Of a DNA stretch of 64,000 nucleotides, positions 1 to 12,617 are shown piece by piece. The DNA comes from Monomorium pharaonis (taxonomy: Eukaryota; Arthropoda; Insecta; Hymenoptera; Formicidae), in assembly GCF_013373865.1 (NCBI RefSeq), contig NC_050472.1:18002136-18066135 (forward strand). The letters are read 5' to 3'. Within the stretch, counting starts at the first letter, position 1. Every line of letters begins with the position of its first letter. The notes below the pieces were generated by a model. The model worked only from the letters and a program-made list of their open reading frames with translations. It ran no database searches and was not told the DNA's origin. A program made the position numbers and the translations under genes.

Positions 1-492
1 TCTAAACGTATAAAGTTGGCGTCGTTAATCACACAAATTCTAGCCGTTAACGGTCCAACGTTTATGAAGTTGTTTGCGTCTTTGTAATTAGTCCGAAGGA
101 GATTGAGAACGTTCAGTCGCTGCTCGTAGAGTCCCTTCCACGTTTCGAAAAACATTATCAGTTTGTTCCCCCGATGATCTCCTATGGATATTTCCACGTA
201 ACTAGGTGGACCTACATTGATGACAATCTCAAGATATTTATACCATGTATTTGTTAGCGGGTATCGCCTGCTTAGTATGCGAATCGCGCGACGCTCCGAC
301 AAAGTACTGTAGAAAAAGCAATAATATAAAAGTAATATTTTACAAGTAATAATATAAATGTTGAAAAATAAGAGTTCACAAAAATCAAACTTACGCGTCA
401 CATTTCTTCTCACACAACATAGTATCGTAACAACATTTTATACCATTTATGCTGCTTTCTTTGGCGGAGAACATTTCGTTCGAGTAGTTCAT
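1..492 (-). CDS. Unknown Polinton-associated protein, two exons, runs off the left edge
   Basis: Exons are 395-492 (start ATG at 492) and 1-306, separated by an 88-bp intron with a GTAAGT donor and a TTTTCTACAG acceptor. The frame stays open through the junction and to the window edge. The second exon aligns with the first gene of element B (36516-37233): both show TLS, an RIL..RR stretch, TN.W and later E..IGD or E.ILGD. Exon 1 is Cys-rich (CC near residue 20, then C..KC). I recognise no family. Relative to the capsid gene it points the opposite way from its homologue in B. Conservation in two elements makes it a real gene. Confidence 0.55.
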
Positions 493-539
493 ACAATACT
501 GATCGTATGAAAAATAGTCTGACTTACCAGTTACGGTAA

Positions 540-1260
540 AGGGGAATTTTTTTTTAAGAAAGGGAAAAATTCTTCAAAGAGAGGGAAAAATTTTTCAAAG
601 AGAGGGAGAGACAAATGTTGAAATTTAATATCCTCCCTTCGGGAAATAATCTCGAACATGTAACATGTTTTGATTCAAAAGTAAAAAATGCTAAGAGAAT
701 GTAAATAAACGTACAAGAACGTTAAAAAACGTTAAGTGTAAAACGTGAACGAACGTTAAACGTATGTGAACGAACGTGAAACATATGTTTAACGTTCGTT
801 CACGTTTTTTCACGTACGTTTCACATTAGTTCACGTTTATTTATATTTGTTTTACATTCTTTTACGTTTTACATTTAACGTTTATTACGTTCTTTACGTT
901 TTTCACATACGTTTAACGTTCACGTTTATTTACGTTCGTTTCACGTACGTACATAAACGTGAACGAACGTTAAACGTATGTGAAAAAAAACGTAAAGAAC
1001 GTAATAAACGTTAAATGTAAAACGTAAAAGAATGTGAAACAAATATAAATAAATGTGAACTAACGTAAAACGTACGTGAAAAAAACGTGAACGAACGTGA
1101 ACAAACGTACAAAAACGTTAAACAATGCTAAAAAGTGTAAAGAACATAAAAACGTTAAATGTAAACGTAAAAGAACGTGAAAGAACGTTAAAAACCTGAA
1201 AAATAACGTAAACAAATTGCAAGAATGGGGATAATAAGAAAAAAAATGATATATTTATAA
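540..1260. repeat. ACGT-rich repeat array containing a 305-bp near-perfect palindrome
   Basis: The stretch is built from variants of ACGTTAAACGT, ACGTGAACG and ACGTAAA. Bases 793-945 and 945-1097 are near-perfect reverse complements, including the outer CGTTCGTTCACG / CGTGAACGAACG pair, so the DNA can form a cruciform of about 150-bp arms. It lies between the unknown gene at 1-492 and the capsid gene. Nothing similar lies at that place in element B. No coding sequence is supported; open frames here are by-products of the repeat. Confidence 0.85.
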
Positions 1261-1271
1261 AGAGTATATGT

Positions 1272-3056
1272 TTATTTATGACAATGCCACCAATTAAATA
1301 TTTTAAATACATTTTGTAAAGCGCAATTTGTCACATGTTGTGTACAACGTAAGGTATGCGTAACATTCATCTCGTTTAAAGATCCTATATCTTCATAGTG
1401 TGCCTCAATATTTTCAACGTATATGTCTTCTCTCGCGTCATCCAGGAGTAAATTCTGCAACCATTTTCGTTTGTCGTGTCCTTTGACGTATACGACGGGC
1501 GATGTTTCGTTCTTAGTCAGCGTCATTGTAATCAATTTCTTAGCCATGTCATATGAAATTATTCCATCATTCCATTGTAATCCATGATGATGCGTAAGCA
1601 ACCACGATGCCTGACGTTTGTCGGCGTTGTTGAGTCGATGCCATGGCATGGGATTTCGAAAAATGTAGTGAGAGAGTTCAAATCCATCTCCGAGAGCGGC
1701 AAACTCCTTAACAATAAACTTTCTTCTAACGAAAAAACCTTGCAAGTCCACGAACGTTGGTACGGACATGACGGTATAGGTAATCGAGAAAACTGCGCTC
1801 GACCTTCGATGCATTGTAGATTTATATATCGTCTCCAAATTGATTTCAGGAGAAAAGTATGGCGGTACACTTAGGATTTTGCGCACAACGTTGGTCAATG
1901 GGTTGTACTGAACCACGCGATCGTGTAGGATAAGACAGTACGCGGTGGTGCTCGCGGGTACGTTCTCTTTGCATTCAAAGCGCACGTCCACGGTCGCGCT
2001 TTTAACCGATTCATTTTGTCGAGAGCAATCGATGATTACGAACGGGCCTTTTTGCCGAAAAGTTGTGACAGTTTGATTCGGCTCGAGATAATCATATCCG
2101 TAATAGGTTTTACAAAAACGTGTGTATGTGTCATAGAGACTCGACTATTTATTTTTTTCAAAATCCAGATTCATATCGTCATACGGATAACATTCCGAGT
2201 TTAGATATAGTTTTACATTTATCAATTTGCAATGATATCGAATCGACTCGCGTCCTCGAGCATGACGTTCTTCCGATCGGCTTGCAGAGCGAAAATGATA
2301 TATCGTGGCTTTTCGAGTTGAGTAGCAGTCTTAATGGCCAACGAATGTTGGGTTGTGCGTTGCAACAGCGGAAACTCGTACAGATCCCATGAACGAAAAG
2401 CCATGCTCAGATATCGTCCACTTTCGAGAGCACGCAACATCGACAGTTTATCTCGTTCAGCAGTACGTGTGGCATTCGCCACTGTACTTTGAATAATTCA
2501 ATTTCAGGCTCTCTCGCCGGTTCACCAACTAAACAATTGTTGTCGTTGCACGCGCGTATCAAGATCAACTCATGATGAGCGTTAATCACCACGCATCTGT
2601 AATCTTCACAAAATCCCAGTAGCATGTTGAGTGGTACACAAAAATTAAAATATCCGTTCGGGGGATTCCATGGATCCCAGCCGGCGTTCCTTGCGATTAC
2701 GCTTCTGTCGGATGACATAGTTACATAGTTCTTGAGGGAGCTGGTTATTCCAACGTTTCTGTTGCGATCAATCTCCACACCGTCGAGCTCGTATCGAATC
2801 TCATCGAACATGAACGCAATGCAATTATTTCCCAATGTCACATCAGATCCCTCAGCTGGTTTTTTTATCGTAAGTTTTCCCTCAATGTATAGAAAACTTT
2901 CAGATGGTAACGTGTATAAATCTTGCTGTTGTATAGGTATTCTTATCTCATCTCTATGTTCGAACGTTGTGTTGGCGGACGGATTATATGTGTGAGTCTC
3001 GATCTTGACGATGCGTCAAAAATGGGCTCGTCCTCAACGTTTACAATGCTAGTCAT
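1272..3056 (-). pseudogene. Polinton major capsid protein (double jelly-roll), element A, broken
   Basis: Homologous along its length to the capsid gene of element B. Recognisable blocks are FMFDEIRYELDGVEID, GWDPWNPPNGYFNFCVPLNM, DVRFECKENVPA and the C-terminal NCALQNVF.IFNWW. This is the double jelly-roll capsid family of Polintons that builds virus-like particles. There are several frame changes (near 3015, 2450 and 2240) and an in-frame TAG near 2143, so no full-length product is possible. It keeps a middle section of about 86 codons (roughly 2280-2540) that is missing from B, so A is the better guide to full length (about 595 codons). The start overlaps the stop of the upstream 67-aa gene by ATGA. 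Confidence 0.85.
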
Positions 3057-3256
3057 TGTCGCACCACAAATCCTAGAGATTTTAAAAATTCAACGTTTGA
3101 CACGGTAAGCCTCTTTTTCTTGGAACAGTCTGATGACTGAATATTACCCAAAGGTATAGCAGGGACATCGGATGACTGTTGTAACGTTAGTGCTTTCATC
3201 GTAAAGATGTTTGCGTTTATTCTTCTCGCCCGTTCCGATATGTTTAATACGAGCAT
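3053..3256 (-). CDS. Small conserved Polinton protein, 67 aa, between penton and capsid genes
   Basis: The same-sized gene sits at the same place in element B (38895-39092, 65 aa), with matching ends: MLVLN.SERAR at the N-terminus and SSDCSKKKRLT.SNVE..L.SL.F.VRQ at the C-terminus. Codons in between vary, as expected of a selected small protein. Its TGA overlaps the capsid ATG, so the two genes are likely read from one transcript. The basic KKKR stretch and position suggest a virion or core accessory protein; that is inference. I do not recognise a named family. Confidence 0.6.
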   Translation of the reverse strand: MLVLNISERARRINANIFTMKALTLQQSSDVPAIPLGNIQSSDCSKKKRLTVSNVEFLKSLGFVVRQ

Positions 3257-3263
3257 TTCACGT

Positions 3264-4014
3264 TCACATTATCGTTGCAGCCGTCGTTGCACATCTGACG
3301 GTGATTTCTTCTCCTCGAAAATCAACCAATCGTCCGTTCTGATCGACAACGCGTATCGTCAGATTCGTAACGCTTCGCACGATGATCAGCAAGTAAATGA
3401 TCTGCGACGGTCTTTCCAAGATCTTATATCCAGGCGGCACATTCGGTGAAAACTCGTGTATCGTGTGCACGCTTTTGTCGTTGCTGTACGCGTCCGCGGT
3501 CACGTTGCACTCTACACGGATAATGTTCACGTTCATTATGTTGATTGACACATCCGATTCGTGCCATATTCGCAGTTCCAATATACGCTTCGACGTGAAT
3601 CCCAACAACGAGCCGATGTTGTTGGGTTTACCAAAGTTTATTTTATAGGCACATTTATCTCACATCTCATCGTATTATAGTTCGCACGAATCGTTTCGGG
3701 TATTCTCTGTCTTCATCCCCACCATTATTGCCTTTAATCGCGATGTCACCGTGCGGACTTATTTGCGAAATCTTGTGTTTCAAAAATTCGTTTATGGCAT
3801 GCAGCTCGTACGATTCCTCGGGAATCGTAATCTCCACGTTGTCTTTGCTAAAGTAAAATTTATTGTTCGAAGCATTCACGTTCGGTATCGTGTTATATGT
3901 TTCAAAGATCGCTAGACCTAGCTCGTAGTAGTCGTCACTCAAATCTATGGCCGGAGAGTCAAACCTAGCCGCGATGATGCTGCTTTTGCCACTCAGCGTA
4001 AGCGTCAGCGACAT
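3264..4014 (-). pseudogene. Polinton minor capsid (penton-like) protein, element A, broken
   Basis: The N-terminal block (LTLSGKSSI, then YELGL.IFETYNTIPNVN and NNKFYF) and C-terminal block (GFTSKRILE, EFSPNVPPGYKI) match the gene at 39105-39825 and the single jelly-roll minor capsid proteins of Polintons, which form pentameric vertices. I place the start at the ATG at 4014 just before LTLTLSGKSS because conservation begins there. The reading frame changes near 3670, giving two pieces, so the copy is inactive. The C-terminal tail after the conserved PSQII is intact here but damaged in B. Confidence 0.8.
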
Positions 4015-4055
4015 GTTTGAACGAATACTGAGTTTAAACAGCACAATATCAGTCT

Positions 4056-4424
4056 TTAAATCGAGTATAAAAATAGCAGACAAAGTTGCGCACAGATACT
4101 CTGATCATAGGTTTGGTAAGACGTTTGATTATACTCGATCGTTGTTACATTGTTCCCAAAGTATCGCACCAGTTCTCTAGGCGGTCTAAGATTGCCGAAA
4201 CTGTCGAAATACACAACGCGATTTTTTCTCTTTGCGTACGCTAGCCAATGAGTATCAGGACTCGTTACATCGCCTAGGTTTACGATACCGCTCTCATTTA
4301 GATGCACATCGCTCGTTGATAACGCGTTACGCGTAAACACTCCTCTAAAATATGGAATACGCATACAAATAGCCAGTTGCAATAATTGTACGTTCGTCGT
4401 CGCACTCGTGGGTATTTTTAACAT
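4056..4424 (-). CDS. Adenovirus-type cysteine protease of Polinton A
   Basis: This 122-aa frame has the ordered catalytic landmarks of adenain/Ulp1-like proteases: His in THWLAYAKR, the acidic residue in VYFDSFGNLRPP, and a Cys pair near the end in SICAQLCLLF. In Polintons this enzyme is thought to mature capsid proteins. The frame is uninterrupted. Against B (39867-40202) identity is high across LVRYFG, EYN.TSYQTYDQ and the Cys region; B has CGQLC where this copy has CAQLC. It overlaps the penton reading frame slightly at its 3' end. The ATG at 4424 lies a few codons upstream of the ATG I use for B. Confidence 0.75.
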   Translation of the reverse strand: MLKIPTSATTNVQLLQLAICMRIPYFRGVFTRNALSTSDVHLNESGIVNLGDVTSPDTHWLAYAKRKNRVVYFDSFGNLRPPRELVRYFGNNVTTIEYNQTSYQTYDQSICAQLCLLFLYSI

Positions 4425-4429
4425 TTCTT

Positions 4430-4499
4430 TTATGTTTTTTTTTTCGATTTTACACCTTTTCCATACTTGTATGGGGCGAAGTACAGCTCTCGCCCACCA
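4430..4499 (-). pseudogene. C-terminal stub of the Polinton PLA2-like protein, element A
   Basis: Only the last 20 or so codons remain: an LYFAPYKYGKGVK tail followed by lysines, matching the C-terminus of the PLA2-like gene at 40229-40897 (LYLAPYKYGKGVKAK). Similarity stops abruptly at 4499 and unrelated AT-rich DNA follows. The rest of this gene and the genes up to the middle of the integrase are missing from element A. Confidence 0.75.
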
Positions 4500-7400
4500 C
4501 AGGACTTTGTAGGATATTTGACTGACAGGATATTTGTAGTATAATCAAGTTTATAATTTAAGGATCGTAATGTTGTTATTGTTCATTTGATTGTCTGAAA
4601 GAACTGCGTTAGCGAACCGACGGATCATACAGGTATTGTCCTGTGCAAAGTAGATATTAGATATCCGCTTGTTTAGCTTTTTATCACCAGGAGTACCCTC
4701 AACGGGCTCCAGTCAGCCAATACCACCAACTGTTGGGTGACTCGACTTCTTATTTAAGGAGCCGACGCACAAGACGGTGATCCGTATCAGACGTGTCGCG
4801 GTAAACGCGTAACTATTTAAAGGTTTCAAAAATATAGAGGCATATGAAATGATTCGTTGAAAGGTAGAAGCAATCGTATTTTATAATTATTTTATTTATT
4901 TATTTATTCAGATAACAATGCTGGAGATCGCATAAAGGTTTAAGGAGTGTGGGAGTACTTCAGTTAAATTTCTATATCTAAATTAGTAAAATAAGCGAAG
5001 TTATAATTGGCAATAATAAATGAAAATTAATTGTTGTATCAAATATATATATGTGCATTTAATTCAGTTGGGTCTCGAATGCGTTATGAAATCAAGTAAA
5101 TTGCATGTGAACTTCGAATAATTATTATATTATTTTATGTAAATTATTAGAATCAATGATTTGAATACTATTTTATTATATCTGGCTCAAAAAGTAACGT
5201 AGAATGTTATGATAATGGTTAAATTAGAGATATACAAGTTGGATATTAAAATAGAATTAATATGGATATCAAAATATTAAATCATGGATAAAATTGTATT
5301 AAATAAAATTAAATTGAATTGGATAGTAGTAGGAATTATATTTAATCAAGGTGAAAAATCAGATCTGCTGTATTAAATTGAATTGTGAATTAAATCAGAT
5401 CGTAAATTAAACTGCATTAAAATGAATTAAATCAAGTTCAGTGGTGAGTTATTTGTAGTATTGAAATTTAAATTAAATCAAATTAAATCGGGATATCAAT
5501 GCACATTAACATAGATTAAATTAAATCAAATTGCAGGATATGTCACATTAAAATACAATAAATCAGAATATCAGTATATTAAAATATCGGTGTATCAGAA
5601 ATAAAATGTTCATGCATCAATCAATATATCAATAAATGTCAAATAAAATGTTAATGTGTCAATAAATGTCAAATAAAATGTCAATGTATCAAGCTGTATT
5701 AAATTGAATTAATTATAATTTGAATTAAAGTCAATTATATTAAATTAAATAAGAGTCAAAATGTCAATTGAATTGTATTAAATTGGAATTAAATTATCAA
5801 AGTCGCGAATTGAGTTGAATTAAATTAAATTAAATCGTGATTAAGTAATATTAAAATTGAATTAAATTGAATTAAATTTCCAAACGGCAGACTGGGGTAA
5901 TATTGTATAAGTATTTATTCGGTTGTTATTAAGTATTTAATTATTAAAATAATTTAAAATAATTTAGAATGATGGTCGAAAAGTGATTACGCGCGAGAGA
6001 GTATGCACTTGTAATGATTGATGACAGCTTGATTGAAATTAGGAGAATATTATAAAATAAATTAATTAAATTGAATTACTCACCAAGGGATCTTCGGGGA
6101 TATATAAATTATTGAGGCTGGATCCCCTAATAGTTTTACAAGTCTTTATTTCTTTGTGTTACAGTTCTTTCTATCGTCGACAAGATGGCGGATTCTTTCA
6201 AGATGGTGGAGTCGGAGCACAATGATTAATTAAGTGATACTCTTAAGGAACGTGATGTTATTACTTTAAAATCTCAGCGTGCAATGCCGATCCGCCGCGG
6301 CGCTCGCTTTTATATTGTTCGAATTTGTAGGCCGCGGGGTGTGGTATGAAGTAGGAGTTGCATCATTCTTGCTTCTAATTTTAAAGGGTGCCGCGGAATG
6401 TCGGCATAATTTTACAAAAGATGTACTTGCATCGGATGTTTAGTCTTTCGAGATACAGAAAAATATCATATTACATTTTGATCAAACAATTTCGCAAGTG
6501 ACTCACGATGACTCATACCCGAGCGTGAGAATGGAATTTATGCATCTTATGCATATAAAATATTCATTCAAATATTATAAGTGTGAAATAAATTATTAAT
6601 TAATATTTCTACGACTCGTACGCTTGCGGAGGTTTTATGCAATAATATTTCTTTCATTGTAAGGCTTAGTTTTTGCAAAATTTAATTGTTAATAGACGTT
6701 ACGCATTAATTATTTGATATTTAACGAAATTAATTATTTATAATACTTATTTGTTGAGATAATGACTTTATATGGCAATATTAATTGATACAAATAGATT
6801 TTATATTATTTAGAGTTCTGTTTTATTAAGATTAATTTTTAACTGAATCTGAATAATTGAATATGCGTACGTAGGTATGTTTTATCAATAAACTAATTGT
6901 TAATTAACATTTATCTTCGTGGTAACAATTTTTACGTATAGTAGTAGTGGTTCTCAAACGATATATGTAACTTTCATATTTTTTAAACCTTCGCAAGTGT
7001 GTTATTAATGAATATTTAGTTGCGCGTAATATTTCATTATTCAAGCGTTATAATATTTGCACATATTTTAAATAGGGGTTCCCATCTATTACAGTGATGA
7101 TCACCTTAGTGATTCGCCGCTCTTGAATTTTTAGCACTTGTAATAATTTCGACGAGCTAATCTTGAAGGCTTTTTCGTTATTTATGCGATTGCAAAAGTC
7201 TTAATAATATTTCTTTTATTAAAAATCACTTGTTAATTAATATCTGAATATTAATTAAGCTTGTGTAAATTGTATAATTAATAAAAACGGATAATTAACC
7301 AATATCTTGGTATCAAATACTTATATAAATTATGTAGTTAGTAAAATTAGTTGTAAATTAATATTTTTACTTAATATGATAATTATGACTTTAATATTAA

Positions 7401-8672
7401 CAGTTATTAATTATTTATAAGTAATGGAATTGAACATATCTATATTATTTAGACGTTTGCAATTAAAACATCGTCAGTGAATATTCTATCTTAAATAATA
7501 TTTCGTCGCTGGTATATGAATTTTACAATAATTTTACATTCTTCTTATAGAGGTTCGCATTCATTACAGTGATGGTCAGCCATCTTGTGTACACTGCAAT
7601 AGCTTCAGTGACATGGCCTTGGGACTTTATTTATTAATTATGCACTTGCAAAAACCTTAATAATTATTCCTTTAATTAAAACCGATTGTTAACTAGCTTT
7701 ATGAATAAATGATAATTGCAAAATTATGTAATTAATAAGGATTATTTATTTATAATTAAATTATTGTTCGTATATATAATATTCTATTTGTTAATTAGTA
7801 TTTATGCAAAAAGGTGATTGTTAATTAATATTTATGTTCGGAAAAATAATTATTTAATTGTTTAAACTACTTTATATATTATTTAGGCTTCTACAATGGT
7901 CTTATGAATATTCTACTGTTAATAATATTTCATAATAGTGATGCAATGATTTTACATTCACCTTCACAAGGGTGCTCATGTACCATGATGGTTTTCAAGG
8001 TGAGAGACTTGTGTTTCAAGGCCTATAGTACTTATAAAGGTCTTTTGGCAGTCGTCCTTGACACTTTAAAAATTTATATCTCGTGAACGGTAAGAGATTA
8101 AGAGATGGGGTTCGGACCATCGTATAGAGGACCTCGAGGACTATGTTTGATCGAATTTTGGTCCTCCCGAAAAATCGGGGTGGGGGTAAAAATTGAAGTT
8201 ATTAAAAAAACATTTACGGTCGAATCAGGTAAAACGGAGCGTTTTGGCAAGTTTTCGGTTTTTGGTTAAAAAATGTGAAATTTGTCCCAAAAAATAATTG
8301 TTTTTTCCAAATTTTTGGAAACATGATTTTTAGTATAAACAAAGTCTGCGGCGCTTCTTGGAATTAATTTGACAACTCTACCTCTTATGGTTCTCGAGAT
8401 ATTAGCAAAAGTTTTCGGGAATTCTTGGAATTACAGCAGCTATTCCAGGAATTCATGATGGCTGTGTGTGACGGGTCTATCATTCGGTAGGCGCTTGTAA
8501 CAGATGGTAAATATACCATTGTCGGTAATTAGGGAATGGTTATTGATGGTAAGTGCAGGTAAGTTATCGACAGTTGGCCCTCTATTGGCAAAGTATACAA
8601 GCTAATGGTAAGTTTTTAATAGTAGAGGTATCCCGCTGGTCGGTAACTTATAAGATTTTAGTATTTTAATTT
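4500..8672. other. AT-rich non-coding block inserted in or replacing part of Polinton A
   Basis: No convincing gene on either strand. At 5280-5880 there is low-complexity DNA of TTAAATT/GAATTAAAT words. From about 7080 to 7980 there are diverged direct repeats (see separate entry). From 8050 to 8400 there is a stretch with phrases such as CTCGTGAACGGTAAGAG and CGGTTTTTGGTTAAAAA that looks like interspersed repeat DNA, but I cannot name it. The block continues after the transposon at 8673-15215 as 15216-15758. Confidence 0.5.
6600..7990. repeat. Diverged direct repeats of about 410-475 bp
   Basis: The phrase ATTACAGTGATGRTCA occurs at about 7088 and 7564, with a weaker TACCATGATGGTT version at 7980. 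Each is followed at similar distance by TTGCAAAAR.CTTAATAAT..T (7192, 7647), then a TTGTTAATTAATAT-type stretch and an ATTATTTAG.C.T...A phrase (7446, 7880). This gives at least three degenerate tandem units. No coding content seen. Confidence 0.5.
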
Positions 8673-9291
8673 CCCCGATAACCAAATGTTAGCATGATGG
8701 TCGCACTGTGCATGCACGCGTGCAATGACATGCCGTCATATGATGTCCAGATGCAACCGCACCTGACCGACATAGTGACGACACATCGTGATTAACAGGT
8801 AATGCAGGCAGTATGCCAGCATCTTGCATGTCAAAATGTCAGCATTATGCGTATGTATTTTTTTAAATAAAAAATTTGTGCTTTACAGAATCTTTGCAAA
8901 ATATTGTTAATAAAATAACACTAATTTAATTTCAAAATTTTATTTATTAATAATAAATTTTATACTAATATATTATAGATATTTTCTTAATTTATATTAA
9001 AATTTAATACAAATTTTCGTACATGTTTAACAAAATTATATTTTAATAATGTAGATAAACTTTATAAATATTAATGTATGTGTGTATTGCAAACGAATCT
9101 GTCAAATATAAGTGAACATTATCTTTATTTATTATCTTTATTTTGATAAAACTTATACATATTCTTACGTTTTGTAACCTGTAATCTAATATTTTGGAGT
9201 ATTGTGCCTAATATAGATAAAATATTAGATTACAGGTTACAAACGTAAGAATATGTATAAGTTTTATCAAAATAAAGATAATATAAAGTAT

Positions 9292-11913
9292 TTAATATAA
9301 TTGAAATTCTTCATCGTTATAAATTGTTGGATTGTAATCCAGTGACTGTTCAATTACATCCGACTGTTCAGTTATATCCGACTGTTTAGTTACGTCCGAC
9401 TGTTCAGTTATATCCGACTGTTCACTTATATTTGACAGATTCGTATTATCTTGAGCATCTATTTGCTGTCGAGCATCATCGAAATTAATAGTATTTCTTG
9501 TATTTCCTGTTTGTCTCTTGTTTGGGATTCTTGCTCTTCTTAAAAAAGGTTCTTCGTATTCATCATTTTCTAAACTTGGTCGTTTTTGTTGACGGCGGAA
9601 ACGCTCCTTTGTACTTTTTAAAGCTTTTATCATTGCATCCTCAAATTCATCACGTCGTGGTTTAGGAAAGTTTAAATTATTACTAATGGCGTCTAAAGAT
9701 AATATATTTGTTTTTTGTTAATATTATAAAATTTTAATTATATATAAATTACATAAAATATTATTTACCTTCACAAGCATGTGCAAAGCGAGTAGTTTTT
9801 AAAGCTTTCAAATCTTTTGTACCATGCCAAGTCACTTCCAATGTAGTCTTTTCAACTTTTTCAAAAGCACATTTAAAATATATTGCAGCACAATATAGGA
9901 TTGAATCCACCTAAATAAATAAAATAATCAACCTGAAATAAAATTTCTTTTAAATTAAAAACAAATAGACATTTTTTGTTTAATGACAAATATAACTTGG
10001 CATTCACAAATATAAAGCTTTAGAATATTTTAAAAAGAAAAATTAATCTCAAGCCCTTGACACACACTTATAGCGTTTTCGACCGGGCTGAGTTAATCGC
10101 TCCGGGAGCGATTAATGACGTCATAAGACCAATCACAGCCATTCTTCTGAAGAAGGGAATAACTGTGATTGACCAGTTGTAGAGGAAAAGAAACCAAAAC
10201 AAGTTAACCCAGCACGGGTCGAAAACGCTATAAAATAATAAATTTATAAACAATAATTAAATCAAAGTTTATAACGTATTAAAAAGAAAAACCATGCACA
10301 AGCTCTTGAAATAATATACTAAATTTGACACATAGTAAATTAATAATTTTAATTAAAAAATTTTATCCATAATAGAACATCATAATCGCATTTATACTTT
10401 CTGTTAAGAAAAACAAATATAGTACAAATCTTAAAACTGTAAATAAAAGTGTATAATACATTTTTGTTTTATATACATCCATAGTCTTTCTAGATATTGT
10501 AGACTATGTTGCAATAATAAATAATGTAACTTTATAAACCAGTAATAAAACAGTAATAAACTGAGATAAATTTTAGGAAAATTCAAGAAATTTACATTAA
10601 AAAATGTAAATTACATTATATATATTAGTAATTGTAATATAGATCATTCCCAGTAAACAAGTAACATGTAACATGCTTGTTAGTTGTAATAATTTCCCAC
10701 TCAACAATATATAATTGTAATATATTTCCCACTCAACAATATAATGATGATTGTGGCAAAAGCCATTCTTTGTTTTATTATTTTAGAGAATTAAAGAAAG
10801 TTTAACCATAGGACATGCAATAATTTATAGTAGGCTAAAAAAATAATTAAGATGATGAAATGTAGTGCAGTTATACAAATCAAACAATAAAATATTGATC
10901 AATATCTTACATTCACAAATTGGTAACTGCAACGTGAAATCTTACAAATATAAACATCTATTATATCTTGACAACTTTTGCGATTATTGAATTTTCTGAA
11001 ACAGTCTAGTACATTAAAATAGGAATGAGTTCCAGATACTCACAGTGTAAAACAAATACTATCAATCAGATTATTTAATTTTTTCTAATTTTACCTAAGG
11101 CTGCGTTCGGAAACATCACCTCAGTGTTCTCGAGTATTATTCTATCATTGTTGTTCGTTGAATATGAGATAAGGATAGAATGATACCCAAGAGCACTCGA
11201 GTAACGTTTCCGAACGCAGCCTAAGCAATCTGAAAATTATATCCGCTTTACATTGCGCGCCAATCTTTTCTTAAAACTATTTTTATAAAGTTATATTAAA
11301 ATAAAACAGTTTGTTTTTCATAAAAAATAACACATCTTTAAAAATAAAATAAAAATTAATAACTAAAATATACTTACAACTTCGTTATATATATCATCAC
11401 TTGCGTTGTCAAATAGTATTAAATTTTGTATTGATTTAAAAGGAAGACATTTTGGAATCGATTTAACTCTTCGATTTTTTATTTTTGTTAGTCGCAACAG
11501 CATCGCATGGTTTTCACTGCCAATATAAAAATAAGAAAATGTAGTATCAAAAATAATTTTTAAGACATACTTGAGAGAATAATTTTTAATAAAATTATAC
11601 CTTTCTTTTTTTTCTATTATATCCAAACGTTCGTTTAGTTTTCTGTAAAAAATTAAGAATATTACAAAAATTTTGTATTTAAAATTTGTACAAAATTTTA
11701 ATTTTAAAGAAATAAAATATTGTGATAATATTATTAATTTTATAATACCATTTTTTTAAATAAAAGTATAATATTTAGATTGTAAATACATATCTGTAGT
11801 TTTGACTTAAAATCAGATATTATGTATTAAATTTATCAAGCTTATAATATAGTTATATTATACTTATTTATTTATTTCTTATATAATTATTGTATATCAC
11901 ATGCGCGCGTGCT

Positions 11914-11997
<84 letters not shown>

Positions 11998-12571
11998 ATA
12001 GCATACTTACTTAAATAAATCTTGAACAACATGTACAATATGCGTTTGTTCAGCGATGCTTTTATTCAAAGAATCACAGATTTGTGAATTATTTATCCTT
12101 AAAGATTTTATTTGAAAAGTATTCTTCGGGACGGAAATTTGATTTTCTGAGTTGTATGATTCTTGTAACTGGAAAGTATTTTTGTTTGTCGTACGTTTCT
12201 TGTGAGGTGTTGATGTTACATAGATCTACAATAAATAAAATAACATTAATAAAGAGCATATTTTTAAACATACATATATTTTATTGAATATTTATATATT
12301 TTTTTACCTCTGGTGATTGGTTTTTTGAAGTTTTAATCGATGGTATTGATGTATTAAAAGTAACATGTGTATTTGCATAATTAATCGTTTTATTTATTTC
12401 AGTTAAAGGTTTTTTTTTTATATGAGATGTTGACTGAATTAGAGATTGGGAATTTTCAGATGTAGTCTGAGATGGCAATAAACTTTTCGCATTTTTTAAA
12501 TCAGTAATTAAATTTTGCATACTCTCTTTTGAACTAAGAGTACCTACAAGACGATAATTTTTTTTATTCAT
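9292..12571 (-). CDS. Six-exon transposon accessory gene, DUF4806-like, about 400 aa
   Basis: Exons are 12308-12571, 12011-12225, 11601-11642, 11378-11516, 9769-9910 and 9292-9692. All junctions are GT..AG and the phases agree, giving 401 codons with the stop. The product has a polar N-terminal third, a probable coiled coil around HIVHVVQDLFKKLNERLDII, then a region from LPFKSIQNL to FEKVEKTTLEVTWHGTKDLK that resembles DUF4806-type modules, a basic KPRRDEFEDA segment and an acidic tail. The tail holds a seven-residue repeat (EQSDITE, QSDVTKQ) encoded by 21-bp tandem repeats at 9350-9430. It lies beside the transposase on the same strand, so I infer a DNA-binding or partner role in transposition. 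Domain naming is tentative. Confidence 0.65.
10071..10230. mobile_element. 160-bp MITE in an intron of the accessory gene
   Basis: Inverted ends TAGCGTTTTCGACC and GGTCGAAAACGCTA bound a short non-coding segment that also holds a GCTCCGGGAGC palindrome. The flanks read TTA on the left and TAA on the right, so the target duplication is TA, or the palindrome TATA if the ends are read differently. No gene inside. Confidence 0.7.
11099..11221. mobile_element. 123-bp MITE with TAA target duplication
   Basis: Perfect inverted ends GGCTGCGTTCGGAAAC and GTTTCCGAACGCAGCC with identical TAA on both sides (11096-11098 and 11222-11224). The TWA duplication fits the PIF/Harbinger type of MITE. It lies in the long intron of the accessory gene. 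Confidence 0.75.
11915..11995. repeat. (CA)n microsatellite
   Basis: About 40 CA units in an intron of the accessory gene at 9292-12571. Confidence 0.95.
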
Positions 12572-12617
12572 TTCAAATATTCTGTAAAAAACAAATTAAT
12601 ATGATTAAAACATTATA

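Noticed and set aside
1118..1312. 64-aa ORF rich in Phe
   Set aside because: Lies in the ACGT repeat array; composition is repeat-derived.
8461..8480. TGTGACGGG at 8465 as the missing partner end of the 15758 terminus
   Set aside because: Only nine bases of weak similarity, without a matching target duplication.
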